Assembly (NCBI GenBank): GCA_027483385.1
Contig: JAIXUT010000155.1
Location: forward strand, 1 to 44,703
Reading direction: 5' to 3'
Source of the DNA: Alphaproteobacteria bacterium
GTDB taxonomy: Bacteria; Pseudomonadota; Alphaproteobacteria; UBA2136; UBA6156
DNA: 44,703 nt
Under the pieces are notes generated by a model, which was given only the letters and a program-made list of their open reading frames with translations, ran no database searches and was not told the DNA's origin. This document shows positions 1-12,949 of the stretch, piece after piece (position 1 is the first letter of the stretch; every line of letters starts with the position of its first letter). Position numbers and translations under genes: made by a program.

Positions 1-1466
1 ACACCAGCCTGCGCCTGCCACCAGGCGTGAGCGGGACCGTGGTGGGGGTGAAAATCTTCAACCGCCGTGGTGCTGAAAAAGATGGTCGTACGCTGGAAAT
101 TGAAGCCGCCGAAGTGGCCAAGCTGCAAAAGGATACCGACGACGAGCGGCGGATTCTGGAAGCCGACGCCTACGACCGCCTGAAGGATTTGCTGGTGGGC
201 CAAACGGCTGCCAACAAAGCTGGCAAGGTGGTAAAGGGCAAAAAAATTGAGGCCGAAATGCTGGAAGGCATGAAGCCCACCGAGTGGTGGACCGTAAGTG
301 TTGGTACCGACAAAGTGCAACGCCAGATTGAAGCCCTGCAAACCCAGCTGGAAAAAAACCTAACGGCGCTCCGCAAGCGTTTCGATGAAAAGAGCAACAA
401 AATCCGTCAGGCCGATGAACTGCCACCGGGCGTGCTGAAAATGGTCAAGGTATTCGTGGCCGTGAAGCGCAAGCTGCAACCGGGCGATAAAATGGCCGGT
501 CGGCACGGGAACAAGGGGGTTATTTCCAAAGTTAACCCGATTGAGGACATGCCCTTCCTGGCCGATGGCCGCCCCGTGGATATGGTGCTTAACCCACTCG
601 GCGTACCAAGCCGGATGAACGTGGGCCAGATTCTGGAAACCCACTTGGGCTGGGCCGCCTTTAACATTGGCCGTAAAATTGCCGAACTGTTGGCCGACGC
701 CAAACAGGGCAAAAAGGTTGATACCAAGGCCCTGCGCAGCTACCTGGGCGAACTGTATGAAAAGGATACCGTAAAGAGCCTGGAGAAGCTGAACGATGGC
801 GAAATCCTCGAGCTCGCGCAAAACCTGAGCAAGGGCTTGCCCGTGGCCTGCCCCGTGTTCGATGGCGCGCCTGAGTCGGCCATCAACAATCTGCTGAAGC
901 TGGCGGGTTGCGATGAGAGCGGTAAAACCCAGCTGTACGATGGCCGTACCGGCGATGCTTACGAGCAGACCAGCACGGTGGGGATTATGTACATGCTGAA
1001 ACTGCACCACTTGGTGGATGAGAAAATCCACGCCCGTTCGATTGGGCCGTACAGCCTTGTCACGCAGCAGCCGTTGGGCGGGAAGGCCCAGTTTGGTGGC
1101 CAGCGCTTCGGGGAAATGGAAGTCTGGGCGCTGCAGGCCTACGGCGCCAGCTACACGCTGCAGGAAATGCTCACCATTAAATCCGATGACGTGGTCGGCC
1201 GGACCAAAACCTACGAAGCGATTGTGCGCGGCGAAAGCAATTTCGAAGCCGGTGTGCCCGAAAGCTTCAATGTGCTCGTGAAGGAAATTCAGGCTCTGGG
1301 CCTGAACGTGGAGCTGCAGGAAACGGGTGGCGGGCCAAACCTCGGCACCAGCACCTACCAGCAAGCCCCCGCCCCCGCCTTGGGGATGGGCCCTGGCAGC
1401 ATCGGCGGAGGCGCAGGTGGTGTGGCCCGCAAACGGCCTGGTATGGGCCGTGGGTTAAACGGTTAA
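1..1466 (+). CDS. rpoB: RNA polymerase beta subunit, C-terminal part
   Basis: This is the 3' end of the beta-subunit gene; the open frame enters from the left edge at base 3 and the 5' part lies outside the window. It carries hallmark beta-subunit blocks: the [19 protein letters not shown] segment, the active-site region [16 protein letters not shown], and the near-terminal [18 protein letters not shown] and [14 protein letters not shown] motifs. After the usual end of the protein (LNVELQ) comes an extra tail of about 48 residues rich in Gly, Ala and Pro that ends in a basic stretch. It sits 29 bp upstream of rpoC, the normal rpoBC order, so the two are almost certainly co-transcribed. Identity is certain; the role of the tail is unknown. 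Confidence 0.98.
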   Translation, partial: TSLRLPPGVSGTVVGVKIFNRRGAEKDGRTLEIEAAEVAKLQKDTDDERRILEADAYDRLKDLLVGQTAANKAGKVVKGKKIEAEMLEGMKPTEWWTVSVGTDKVQRQIEALQTQLEKNLTALRKRFDEKSNKIRQADELPPGVLKMVKVFVAVKRKLQPGDKMAGRHGNKGVISKVNPIEDMPFLADGRPVDMVLNPLGVPSRMNVGQILETHLGWAAFNIGRKIAELLADAKQGKKVDTKALRSYLGELYEKDTVKSLEKLNDGEILELAQNLSKGLPVACPVFDGAPESAINNLLKLAGCDESGKTQLYDGRTGDAYEQTSTVGIMYMLKLHHLVDEKIHARSIGPYSLVTQQPLGGKAQFGGQRFGEMEVWALQAYGASYTLQEMLTIKSDDVVGRTKTYEAIVRGESNFEAGVPESFNVLVKEIQALGLNVELQETGGGPNLGTSTYQQAPAPALGMGPGSIGGGAGGVARKRPGMGRGLNG

Positions 1467-1495
1467 GTTGAACAGCGAAACAAAGGAACCGCACC

Positions 1496-5626
<4,131 letters not shown>

Positions 5627-5633
5627 GGAACCT

Positions 5634-5669
5634 AATAAAAAAACCCCGCTGCGGCGGGGTTTTTTTATT
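5634..5669. terminator. Bidirectional intrinsic terminator between rpoC and the histidine phosphatase gene
   Basis: A GC stem CCCCGC (5644-5649) pairs with GCGGGG (5654-5659) around the loop TGCG. Seven A residues precede it and seven T residues follow, so a U-tract forms on transcripts from either strand. It ends rpoC on the plus strand and the convergent phosphatase gene on the minus strand. Confidence 0.93.
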
Positions 5670-5677
5670 AAATAATT

Positions 5678-6280
5678 TTATTCAGTCGCGTGATGTGTCG
5701 TCATCTGCCAGCCCGTGCCAGCTGGCGTAAATTGGTAAGGCAGGGCATTTTGAAACCTGATTTGGCTTTCCAGGCCCAGCACTTCGCACAGGTTGGCCAT
5801 AAAGGCGCCGTGGCCTACGAACAGCAGGGGGTGGGCTTCTGCAGCTTGCAGGTGGGTGGCCATCACGCTGGCAATGCGGGCTTGCAGGGCAGGAGTGCTT
5901 TCACAATCCGGCGGTAAAATATCTTGGTAGCTCTCTTCGGGGCCCCGGTTGTGGCGGGCCAGAATGTCGTGCCGGAATTGGCCTTCAAAGGCGCCAAAAG
6001 CCCGTTCCTTCAGCAAATCATCATGGTGCAGAGGCACCCCTAAGTGTTCTTGCACAATCGCCGCCGTGGTGGCCGCGCGGGTGAGAGGGCTGCTAATAAT
6101 GCGTGTTAGCCCCACACCGCGTAGCACCTTGGCGGCTTGGGCGGCTTGTTCAAGGCCAGTTTGATTCAGCGGAATATCGGTATGGCCCTGAATGCGGCGG
6201 GCGACGTTCCAGTCGGTCTGGCCGTGGCGCAAAAACCAAAACGACAGGCGGGGAATGAGGAGATAGCTTGCAGTGTTCAT
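5678..6280 (-). CDS. Histidine phosphatase family protein (phosphoglycerate-mutase-like)
   Basis: A protein of about 200 residues of the histidine phosphatase superfamily. The N-terminal catalytic motif FLRHGQTDWN holds the phospho-accepting His and Arg. A mid-protein ERAFGAFEGQ supplies the acidic residue, and LLFVGHGAF carries the second active-site His. Family members dephosphorylate small molecules or proteins; the substrate cannot be told from sequence. The ATG at 6280 is chosen over an upstream TTG at 6286; neither has a clear ribosome-binding site. It converges on rpoC and shares its terminator. It could be annotated as a cobalamin-type phosphatase, but no cobalamin genes are nearby. 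Confidence 0.85.
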   Translation of the reverse strand: MNTASYLLIPRLSFWFLRHGQTDWNVARRIQGHTDIPLNQTGLEQAAQAAKVLRGVGLTRIISSPLTRAATTAAIVQEHLGVPLHHDDLLKERAFGAFEGQFRHDILARHNRGPEESYQDILPPDCESTPALQARIASVMATHLQAAEAHPLLFVGHGAFMANLCEVLGLESQIRFQNALPYQFTPAGTGWQMTTHHATE

Positions 6281-6330
6281 ACGCAACGCTTATAACGAGT
6301 TACAGATAAAATAGCAAAAAAAGAGTCGTC

Positions 6331-6546
6331 ATGGCCGAGCCAATCCAGACCAGCAATAAAGCCGATATTACCAAAACGGGCCAGCTGCGCGTGGCCTGCG
6401 GGGGCCCGAGCCACGGGCGGCACCCCAAAGTCTTTTTAAGCATGGTCGATGATGCCAACGGCCAGCCCAGCCATGTGGTGTGCCCGTATTGCAGCCATAC
6501 GTTTATTTATAATGCCAAACTGCAGCCCGCCCATGCGGCGCATTAA
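6331..6546 (+). CDS. CHCC zinc-finger protein, NDUFS6-like
   Basis: A 71-residue protein of the zf-CHCC family. Ligand candidates are Cys23, His31 (in the HPKVFL motif), Cys51 and Cys54 (CPYC). The mitochondrial relative is NDUFS6, the 13-kDa accessory subunit of complex I, and alphaproteobacteria commonly keep a short stand-alone version. By analogy it would bind zinc and help assemble or stabilise the peripheral arm of complex I; that role is inference here because no nuo genes lie in the window. It is transcribed alone, divergent from the phosphatase gene, with a 50-bp gap between them. Confidence 0.82.
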   Translation: MAEPIQTSNKADITKTGQLRVACGGPSHGRHPKVFLSMVDDANGQPSHVVCPYCSHTFIYNAKLQPAHAAH

Positions 6547-6555
6547 TGGCTTGCC

Positions 6556-7371
6556 CTATTTCCGCATCAGCAAGTAATCATCGATCTGGACCAGCGCTTC
6601 GTTATTAAGCCGCCGTTGCAAATACAGCCCTAGCAGTTGGGGTTGCAACACCTGGCCATCCACCACCAGCCCGTCAAGCAAGGCTACAGGGCCTTGCAGG
6701 CCGTTGCGGTCGGCCCAATCGGCCGCCAGTTGGGCATTGATGAGCAAGCTGCTGTTTGGGTCGGCCAAGGCGGCCCGAATCTCCGTCAGCTCCACGCCTT
6801 GAGCCGCGAGTAAGCCGAGCAGGGCCGTATCATCGAGGTCGGCACGCGCAGCGTTCAGGGCTTCCCAGAGAACCGCAGTTTTATTGTATTTCAGTGCCAG
6901 CTGCCAGACCACACTGCCCACCATGCTTTCGCCCGCCGGAACAAACCGCAGCTCGGTGCGGATGCCACGGCGCCGCAATTCCAGCCACTGGGCCAACTGT
7001 TGGCGGTGCTTGGCGTTGGCAGGGTCGAGGAGCAGCGTGAGGGTCACGCGGCCTTCTGTGTCGCCCAGCACCTGCAGCGGTGGGCTGGAAGGCAATTCCA
7101 CCTGGCGCGGTGTGCGCACCAAAATTTCCTTGGCGGCTGCGTGGCGCTGGCGGAGGTCGATGAGGGCATTGAACGGATTACCGGCAGTGCTTGGGGCTTC
7201 GGCAGCGGGCAAATTGGCTTGGTAAGCCCATCGCCCAATGAAAGCAGCAGCCATCAGCATCAACCCTGCCGCCATCAATGGCACCAACGGCACGGGGGTT
7301 GGCCGTGCTGTCGGCCCTACCTGCCGCACCTTGTGCGGCGCGTAGTTACTTGGCGGCTTGAAGGGCGGCAT
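6556..7371 (-). CDS. Membrane-anchored thioredoxin-fold-like protein without CXXC
   Basis: A 271-residue protein with a short proline-rich cytoplasmic N-terminus, one membrane segment at about residues 30-50 and an extracytoplasmic domain. The domain resembles a DsbA-type thioredoxin fold: a beta strand VTLTLLLDPANAKH where a redox protein would have its CXXC, then an all-helical insertion and a late strand before a C-terminal helix. No Cys pair is present, so it is probably not an oxidoreductase. Its start lies inside the 3' end of the upstream DsbA-like gene (26-nt overlap), which suggests coupled translation and a shared task. The fold call is inference; I do not recognise a named family. 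Confidence 0.6.
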   Translation of the reverse strand: MPPFKPPSNYAPHKVRQVGPTARPTPVPLVPLMAAGLMLMAAAFIGRWAYQANLPAAEAPSTAGNPFNALIDLRQRHAAAKEILVRTPRQVELPSSPPLQVLGDTEGRVTLTLLLDPANAKHRQQLAQWLELRRRGIRTELRFVPAGESMVGSVVWQLALKYNKTAVLWEALNAARADLDDTALLGLLAAQGVELTEIRAALADPNSSLLINAQLAADWADRNGLQGPVALLDGLVVDGQVLQPQLLGLYLQRRLNNEALVQIDDYLLMRK

Positions 7372-8140
7372 CAATTACCGCGCGGAACTCGGCTTCAGGG
7401 AGGGCGCCGCTCATGGGTTCGCCATTGATGAAAAAGAATGGCGTACCACGGGCTCCTGCCTTTTGGGCATCGGCCATATCGGCTTCAACTTGGGCCGCAA
7501 TTTCGGGGCTTGCGCGGTCTCTGTTAAAGCGCGTCATGTTCAGTTTTAAATCGGTGGCAATTTTTACGTAATTTGCCTCGTTCATTTGCGCAGGATTGGC
7601 CCATAGGCGCTCGGCAAATTCCCAGTACTTGCCTTGTTTGTGGGCGGCCAAGGCGGCGTAGGCTGCAGGTTTGGCGTTGGCATGGAAGGGCAGGGGCATT
7701 TGTTTAAACGCAAACCGCACTTTGCCAGCATAGGCCTTTTCCAGCGCTGCCAGGGTTGGTTGCACGCGGGCACAGAAGGGGCATTCAAAATCGCCAAACT
7801 CAATAATGGTAACTGGCGCATTGGCCGGGCCGCGCACGGGCGTGTTGGGCTTGATAACATCGGCCACGGCGGCTTGCTGGGCCTTACGCTCGGCAGCAAT
7901 CAGGCTTTCCTTTAATTTTTCGCCATTGGCGGCGATGTAGTCGGCCACGATCTGTTCAACGGCGGTTTTATCCAGCGGTTGCTGGCTGTTGGCGGGGAGT
8001 GAAACGGCCACCAGCAGTGCCACGCACACCCCAATTGCCAAGGCCAGCGGAGCAATCACGCAGGCACTAATTTTACCGAATTTCATCGATTCGCAGGCCG
8101 AAGCGCGTTCGGCAGCAGGAGGTGTGGAGGCTTTTTTCAT
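7346..8140 (-). CDS. DsbA-family thiol:disulfide oxidoreductase
   Basis: A 264-residue periplasmic thioredoxin-fold protein. A hydrophobic segment at about residues 24-48 acts as signal anchor. The redox motif FECPFC gives Cys120 and Cys123, and the cis-proline loop is GARGTPFFFINGEP. A helical domain lies between them, as in the DsbA/ScsC/BdbD group. It would form or isomerise disulfides in exported proteins. It is translated just ahead of an overlapping thioredoxin-fold-like gene that lacks cysteines. Divergent from the aldo/keto-reductase-like gene. The ATG at 8140 has a weak ribosome-binding site; an internal ATG 18 codons on would keep the anchor. Confidence 0.85.
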   Translation of the reverse strand: MKKASTPPAAERASACESMKFGKISACVIAPLALAIGVCVALLVAVSLPANSQQPLDKTAVEQIVADYIAANGEKLKESLIAAERKAQQAAVADVIKPNTPVRGPANAPVTIIEFGDFECPFCARVQPTLAALEKAYAGKVRFAFKQMPLPFHANAKPAAYAALAAHKQGKYWEFAERLWANPAQMNEANYVKIATDLKLNMTRFNRDRASPEIAAQVEADMADAQKAGARGTPFFFINGEPMSGALPEAEFRAVIDAALQAAK

Positions 8141-8201
8141 GCCACAACTTCATGCCATAACTACTTGCGAGGCAAGGGGGGGCTGTGCGAAAGGTGGTGT
8201 T

Positions 8202-9344
8202 GTGCTGACCATCATCGACCAAACCGCCACACCTCATCTTGCCAGCCGAGATTTTGCGGAAGCGGCCTGGCGAAGCAACCCGAAACTTGCCCCCAACTGG
8301 TGGCGCGAAAATTTGGGCGAAACGCATAGTAAATTTGCCTGCGATACCCGTATTGGCGCACCCGAAAGCCTTTCAGCGGCGCTGAATTTGGCAGTGGTCA
8401 GCGCCGAACAGCCCATGCCGCCCGGCGTGTTGCAACTGGTGGTCACTACCAACCCTGCCATGCCCGCCACAAATATCGTATTGCCCACCGAGGGCCTGGA
8501 TGAGCCAGCACTGGCGCAGGCTTTCCAGCAGCTGGAAGCGCGGGTGGCCCATGGCAGCCTCAAGCGTTACGGTATCTGGGCCGATGACCTTGCCAGCCCC
8601 GCCCCCCACTTTTCCTTGCAGCGCCTGCTGGAACTGGCGGCAAGTGCCGCCGAAGTGGCCTGGGGCCGCAAAAAACGCCCCGCCTTGCAAATTATTATGG
8701 CGCCGCTGGATGTATTGAACTGGGGGTTATTGTTGACCGCCAACACCCAGCACAAGGGGCAGGCGGTCAGTTCCCTTGAACAGGCCTCGCGGCTGGGCCT
8801 GATGGTGCTTGCCGTTCCGCAGGCCTGGCCAGCTGCCGAAGCCACACAGCAGCCACCCGCCGCCGCGTTACAAGCGCTGGCACATGTGGCGCAGGCCGAA
8901 GTGGCGCTGCATCAGCAGCTGCGCGGCCAATGGCCGCATCTGGCAGAGCAGCCAGTGTTTTCAGTGATGAAAATTTTAAATGAAGGCTTGCCACCGTTTC
9001 CCCACGCCTCGGCCCTGTTAGGCTGGCACCAGCACAGCTGGCCGCTGCTGCAGCAGGCTTTGCAAGGCTTGCCGCAAGCTGAAAATTTATTGCAGGCTTG
9101 GCAGCAGTTAATCCCGCACCTGCCAGCCTTGGCCGCCGCCGCGGCTGCGCCGTTGGCGCTTCAGGCACTGGAAATGATGCAGCTGCCCGCACCTTGGCAA
9201 GGTTTACCAGCGCACCTGCAACAGCTGGCGGTGCTGGCCAGTGTGCCAGGAATCAGCGCCGTGCTGGTGCCGCCCACCACCGATCTTGCCGCCCTCCATA
9301 ACTTGCCCGACTTCCCCGACCTCGGCGCGTTGCTCGCCCGATGA
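8202..9344 (+). CDS. Aldo/keto-reductase-like fold protein, probably non-catalytic
   Basis: A protein of about 380 residues whose middle and end read like an aldo/keto-reductase barrel: HGSLKRYGIWADDL resembles the usual (R/K)xYGIS strand-helix, LDVLNWGLL the QxxxN strand, SRLGLMVLAVP the following strand, and SVPGISAVLVP the near-terminal pyridine-nucleotide region. The usual N-terminal Gly-Thr/Asp-Tyr-Lys-His catalytic set is not evident. The GTG at 8202 is chosen because AAAGG sits seven bases upstream; an in-frame ATG at 8139 would overlap the divergent DsbA-like gene. It overlaps the next gene by four bases (ATGA), so it is coupled to an Hsp70-like chaperone. Function unknown. Confidence 0.6.
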   Translation: MLTIIDQTATPHLASRDFAEAAWRSNPKLAPNWWRENLGETHSKFACDTRIGAPESLSAALNLAVVSAEQPMPPGVLQLVVTTNPAMPATNIVLPTEGLDEPALAQAFQQLEARVAHGSLKRYGIWADDLASPAPHFSLQRLLELAASAAEVAWGRKKRPALQIIMAPLDVLNWGLLLTANTQHKGQAVSSLEQASRLGLMVLAVPQAWPAAEATQQPPAAALQALAHVAQAEVALHQQLRGQWPHLAEQPVFSVMKILNEGLPPFPHASALLGWHQHSWPLLQQALQGLPQAENLLQAWQQLIPHLPALAAAAAAPLALQALEMMQLPAPWQGLPAHLQQLAVLASVPGISAVLVPPTTDLAALHNLPDFPDLGALLAR

Positions 9345-10597
9345 AGCACGTGTGCGGCCTCGATTTCGGCACCTCCAATTCCACCGTCAGCGTGATGCAT
9401 GGCCAGCAACCTGCGTTGTTGCCACTCGAAGACGGCAAACCCACACTACCCAGCAGCCTGTTTTTTAATTTTGAAGACGGGCAAACCATTGCAGGCCGTG
9501 CGGCGTTGGCCGAATATTTGGCGGGCAGTCAAGGCCGCTTGCTGCGGGCCCTAAAAAGCGTACTGGGCAGTAGCCTGATGCACGAAACCACCCAAATTAA
9601 ACAGCGCCGCCTCGGCTTTGCCGAAATTATTGCGCTGTACATAGGCCAGCTGAAACAACGCGCCGAGGCCGCCCATGGCCATTTATTCACCCACGTGGTG
9701 CTGGGCCGCCCTGTCCACTTCGATGACGACGACCCGACCCGCGACGCCTTGGCGCAAAGCCAGCTTAAAGCCGCCGCCGCCACACAGGGGTTTACACATA
9801 TCGAGTTTCAGTACGAACCGATCGCCGCTGCGCTGGCCTACGAACAGCAACTGGCCCTTGAACAACTGGCATTGGTGGCCGATATCGGCGGCGGGACCGC
9901 CGATTTTGCCTTGGTGCGGCTGGGGCCAAACCGCGCCAAACTGGCCAGCCGCAGCGCCGATATTCTGGGCAGTACCGGCGTGCACCTAGGTGGTACCGAT
10001 TTTGATAAATTGCTGAATCTGGCCTGTATCATGCCGCATCTGGGCCTGGGCAGCGTGGTGCGCGAAAAGGGCACCGAATTGCCGCGCACCTTATATAACA
10101 CGCTCGCCACCTGGCACCGCATCAACAGCCTCTATACCCCGGCCACACTGCTAGAAGTGCGGCAGCTGGCCGCCGAAGCCGCCCAACCCGAACTGGTGCA
10201 ACGCCTGCACGCGGTGTTGCAGCACCGCCAAGGGCACAATCTGGCATTGGCCACCGAAGCCGCCAAGCAGGATTTAAGTACGGCCACCTGGACCACCCGC
10301 AACGTCATGCTGGGCGCGGAAGCAATCGCGATTCCCTTCACCCAAGCGGGCCTGAATGCAACGCTGGCGCAGCCCTTTGGCCGGATTGCTGCCTGCGCCC
10401 AAGCGGTGTTGCAGCAGGCCGGGGTAAACAGCAGCCAGGTGCAGGCCTTGTTTTTAACGGGTGGGTCGGCGCAAATCCCGGCCCTTCAGCAGCAACTGCA
10501 ACAGCTGGTGCCACAGGCACAGCTGGTGGCGGGCGATATGTTCGGCAGCGTGGGCCTTGGGCTGGCGCTGGAAGCCCAGCGCCGCTTTGGCGCTTAA
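9341..10597 (+). CDS. yegD: Hsp70-family chaperone-like ATPase, YegD type
   Basis: A 418-residue actin/Hsp70-fold ATPase that matches the YegD branch and lacks the Hsp70 substrate-binding domain. Phosphate loop 1 is GLDFGTSNSTVSV, connect 1 includes FQYEPIAAALAYE, phosphate loop 2 is VADIGGGTADFALV, and the adenosine motif is LFLTGGSAQIPAL. The acidic GGTDFD segment also fits. Members bind and hydrolyse ATP; their clients are not known. It starts inside the stop of the preceding aldo/keto-reductase-like gene (4-nt overlap), which suggests the two products work together or are made in fixed ratio. It converges on the hpf gene 15 bp downstream. Confidence 0.88.
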   Translation: MKHVCGLDFGTSNSTVSVMHGQQPALLPLEDGKPTLPSSLFFNFEDGQTIAGRAALAEYLAGSQGRLLRALKSVLGSSLMHETTQIKQRRLGFAEIIALYIGQLKQRAEAAHGHLFTHVVLGRPVHFDDDDPTRDALAQSQLKAAAATQGFTHIEFQYEPIAAALAYEQQLALEQLALVADIGGGTADFALVRLGPNRAKLASRSADILGSTGVHLGGTDFDKLLNLACIMPHLGLGSVVREKGTELPRTLYNTLATWHRINSLYTPATLLEVRQLAAEAAQPELVQRLHAVLQHRQGHNLALATEAAKQDLSTATWTTRNVMLGAEAIAIPFTQAGLNATLAQPFGRIAACAQAVLQQAGVNSSQVQALFLTGGSAQIPALQQQLQQLVPQAQLVAGDMFGSVGLGLALEAQRRFGA

Positions 10598-10612
10598 GCT
10601 GTTAGTGTGCGA

Positions 10613-11212
10613 TTAAGTGCCCTTGGGGGCCACCCAACGCACGGCATTGCTGCCTTCGCGGTACACCATATTCAGCACACCCGTTTGCGCATTTTTGAAT
10701 AAAAATGCGGGTTTGTGCAGTAAATCCATCTGCATCACGGCTTCGTCCACGCTCATTGGGGCAATTTCGGTCACTTCCTTCTTATCCACTTTGGGCGCAC
10801 AGGCGGCAAACAGGTCGGTCGGAATGCCTTCCAGCGCCGCTTCATCCATAACGCGCTCTTCCAGCGCCAAGGGGCCAAGGTCTTTGAGGTGTTCCTTAAA
10901 CTGGCTATGGCGCTCACGTTGCTTGGTCAGGCGGCCCTTGTAGCGTTCCAGTTGCCGAATCAGCTTGGTCGTGGCTTCATCCAGCGCTCCATACCAATCA
11001 ATCCCCTGGCCTTCGGCGCGCAGGTTGGTGCCGTTGGCGTGCACGGTAAGTTCCGCGCTGTGTAAGTGGTGGTGATGGGCTTCTTGCACAAACGCCACGT
11101 GAACGCTGGTGATTTTATCAAAATGATGGGCCAGGTCGGCAGCTTTGGCCTCGGCATGCTGCTTTAAGGCTTCGCCAAGTTCCATGTGCACGCCGGCGGT
11201 GGTGATTTTCAT
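10613..11212 (-). CDS. hpf: Ribosome hibernation promoting factor, long form
   Basis: A 199-residue protein with the two-domain layout of long HPF. The N-terminal domain (residues 1 to about 105) begins MKITTAGVHMELGEALKQHA and contains the conserved AEGQGIDWYGALDEA region. A linker follows, and the C-terminal dimerisation domain (about 135-199) has KEVTEIAPMSVDEAVMQMDLL and FKNAQTGVLNMVYREG. It binds the decoding centre of idle ribosomes and drives 100S dimers. The ATG at 11212 has AGAGGAA six bases upstream; the frame stays open further but that extension does not look coding. Divergent from murA across about 210 bp that must hold both promoters. Confidence 0.93.
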   Translation of the reverse strand: MKITTAGVHMELGEALKQHAEAKAADLAHHFDKITSVHVAFVQEAHHHHLHSAELTVHANGTNLRAEGQGIDWYGALDEATTKLIRQLERYKGRLTKQRERHSQFKEHLKDLGPLALEERVMDEAALEGIPTDLFAACAPKVDKKEVTEIAPMSVDEAVMQMDLLHKPAFLFKNAQTGVLNMVYREGSNAVRWVAPKGT

Positions 11213-11421
11213 TCGTAAGTTCCTCTCTGTTGGGGCACCAGGCTGTGGTGCGGGATTTTTTTCAGCTAACTTGGCCTTATGCTGCGCCAAGCAAACGCCC
11301 TCTGACAAGGGGGCACCCCCATGAAGTTCGGATGAGCTTTCAGCCACAGGTAAGCCTAGGTTTTTAAAAAACGCAGGCCCGCACCCTTGCCGCATGGCCG
11401 CAATCGCCCCATGGTGCGCCC

Positions 11422-12744
11422 ATGCACCAGCCTCTTGCCAACAGCTACACCATTACCGGCGGCCAGCCCCTGAAGGGCGAAATAACCTGTTACGGCGCCA
11501 AAAACTTTGCCACCAAGGCCATGGTGGCGGCCTGCCTTGGCCAAAGCCCAACAATTTTAACCAACGTGCCCCCCATCGGCGACGTGGATATTACCTTGGG
11601 GCTATTAAAAAGTGTGGGGGTTAAAGTTAGCTGGCTGGATGAAAAAACCCTGGAAATCGACCCGCGCGGCCTCAATACCAGCCAAGTGAAAACCCCCGAC
11701 AGCCGCAGCAACCGCATCCCGATTTTATTGCTGCCCGTGCTGCTGCACCGGTTTGGCGAGGCGGAAATCCCCAGGCTCGATGGCTGCGATATTGGGAAGC
11801 GCAAAATCGATATCCATGAAGCGGCGGCTGTGGCCTTTGGTGCCACCATTGAAGTTGACCGCGAACACATGGCTGCCAAGGCCGCCAAAAAACTGCACGG
11901 CACCCAATTTACCCTGAATTACCCCAGTGTGGGCGCCACCGAAACCTGCCTGTTCTTGGCGGTGCTGGCCAAGGGCACCAGTATTATCAGCAATGCGGCG
12001 ATTGAGCCTGAAATCATGCATCTCATCATGATGCTACGGGCCATGGGGGCAATTATCTTTGTAAGTCCAGGGCGTGAAATCCGTATTGAAGGGGTGGCCA
12101 CCTTGCGCGGCACCACCATGCACTGCCTGGGCGACCGCATCGAGGTGGCCAGCTGGGCGGCGATGGCCTGCGCCACGGGCGGCGAGCTGACGGTGCACGG
12201 CATTTTGCCCGAAACCATGAACAACTTTTTGGCCTATTACCGGCAGGTGGGCGGCGGGTTCGATTTGGTCGGGCCGCAGTCGCTGCGCTTTTACCGCGCC
12301 GGCCCGCTGCAGCCGATTATGCTCGAAACCGACGTGTACCCAGGCTTTGCGACCGACTGGCAACAGCCCTTTGTGGTGCTTTTAACGCAAGCCAGCGGCG
12401 TGAGCGCCGTCCACGAAACAGTGTATGAAGACCGTTTGGGTTTTACCCATGCGCTCAATACCATGGGGGCAAAAATTCAACTTTCCACTGAATGTATTGG
12501 CAAACCCTGCCGCTTTGAACACAAGGGGCATATTCACAGTGCCTTAATTATTGGCGCCACCCCCTTAACCGCCCCCAGCGCCCCACTGGAAGTGCCCGAT
12601 TTGCGCGGTGGCCTGGCCTACGTGATTGCGGCTGCGCTGGCCCAGGGCACCACCACACTGACGGGGATCCAGAAAATCGAACGCGGCTACGGCAGCCTGC
12701 CGGAACGACTTAAGGGTATGAATTTTAATATTTCTGCGCAATAA
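11422..12744 (+). CDS. murA: UDP-N-acetylglucosamine 1-carboxyvinyltransferase (divergent MurA)
   Basis: A 440-residue EPSP-synthase-fold enzyme for the first committed step of peptidoglycan synthesis, transfer of enolpyruvate from PEP to UDP-GlcNAc. Residues that fit are the Lys in YGAKNFATKAM, the Arg in SNRIPILLLPVL, the active-site Cys in LDGCDIGKRKIDIH (the usual loop is PGGC, here DGC), the Asp in YPGFATDWQ, and the Arg in DLRGGLAYV. The loop and the GAKN-following helix differ from common proteobacterial MurA, so this belongs to an unusual branch. The Cys suggests fosfomycin would still have its target. Divergent from hpf; no gene follows within 200 bp. Confidence 0.87.
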   Translation: MHQPLANSYTITGGQPLKGEITCYGAKNFATKAMVAACLGQSPTILTNVPPIGDVDITLGLLKSVGVKVSWLDEKTLEIDPRGLNTSQVKTPDSRSNRIPILLLPVLLHRFGEAEIPRLDGCDIGKRKIDIHEAAAVAFGATIEVDREHMAAKAAKKLHGTQFTLNYPSVGATETCLFLAVLAKGTSIISNAAIEPEIMHLIMMLRAMGAIIFVSPGREIRIEGVATLRGTTMHCLGDRIEVASWAAMACATGGELTVHGILPETMNNFLAYYRQVGGGFDLVGPQSLRFYRAGPLQPIMLETDVYPGFATDWQQPFVVLLTQASGVSAVHETVYEDRLGFTHALNTMGAKIQLSTECIGKPCRFEHKGHIHSALIIGATPLTAPSAPLEVPDLRGGLAYVIAAALAQGTTTLTGIQKIERGYGSLPERLKGMNFNISAQ

Positions 12745-12949
12745 TTGCCAGTTGTATAGTTTTTGTGCAACAGGGTGAGCAAGAACTTACCCATAGCCTC
12801 TTGCATGGCTTGTCAGGAATCCTTTTTGCCGCTTACTATAAGGAAGTGCTAGGAAAGCATGCGGCCCACCAGGCCGCCCCTTTGAGAGTGAGGGGGCACG
12901 GTTAAGCCTTGTGGCCGCCGACGAAAGAGAGAGCGTCAGGACGACCCAA

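Noticed and set aside
360-1364. Long open frame antisense to rpoB
   Set aside because: Composition is a shadow of the GC-rich rpoB codons; no domain, no ribosome-binding site.
12855-12880. GCGGCC-CACCA-GGCCGC hairpin upstream of the 12950 gene as a terminator of murA
   Set aside because: No T-tract follows and it lies more than 100 bp after the murA stop; function unclear.
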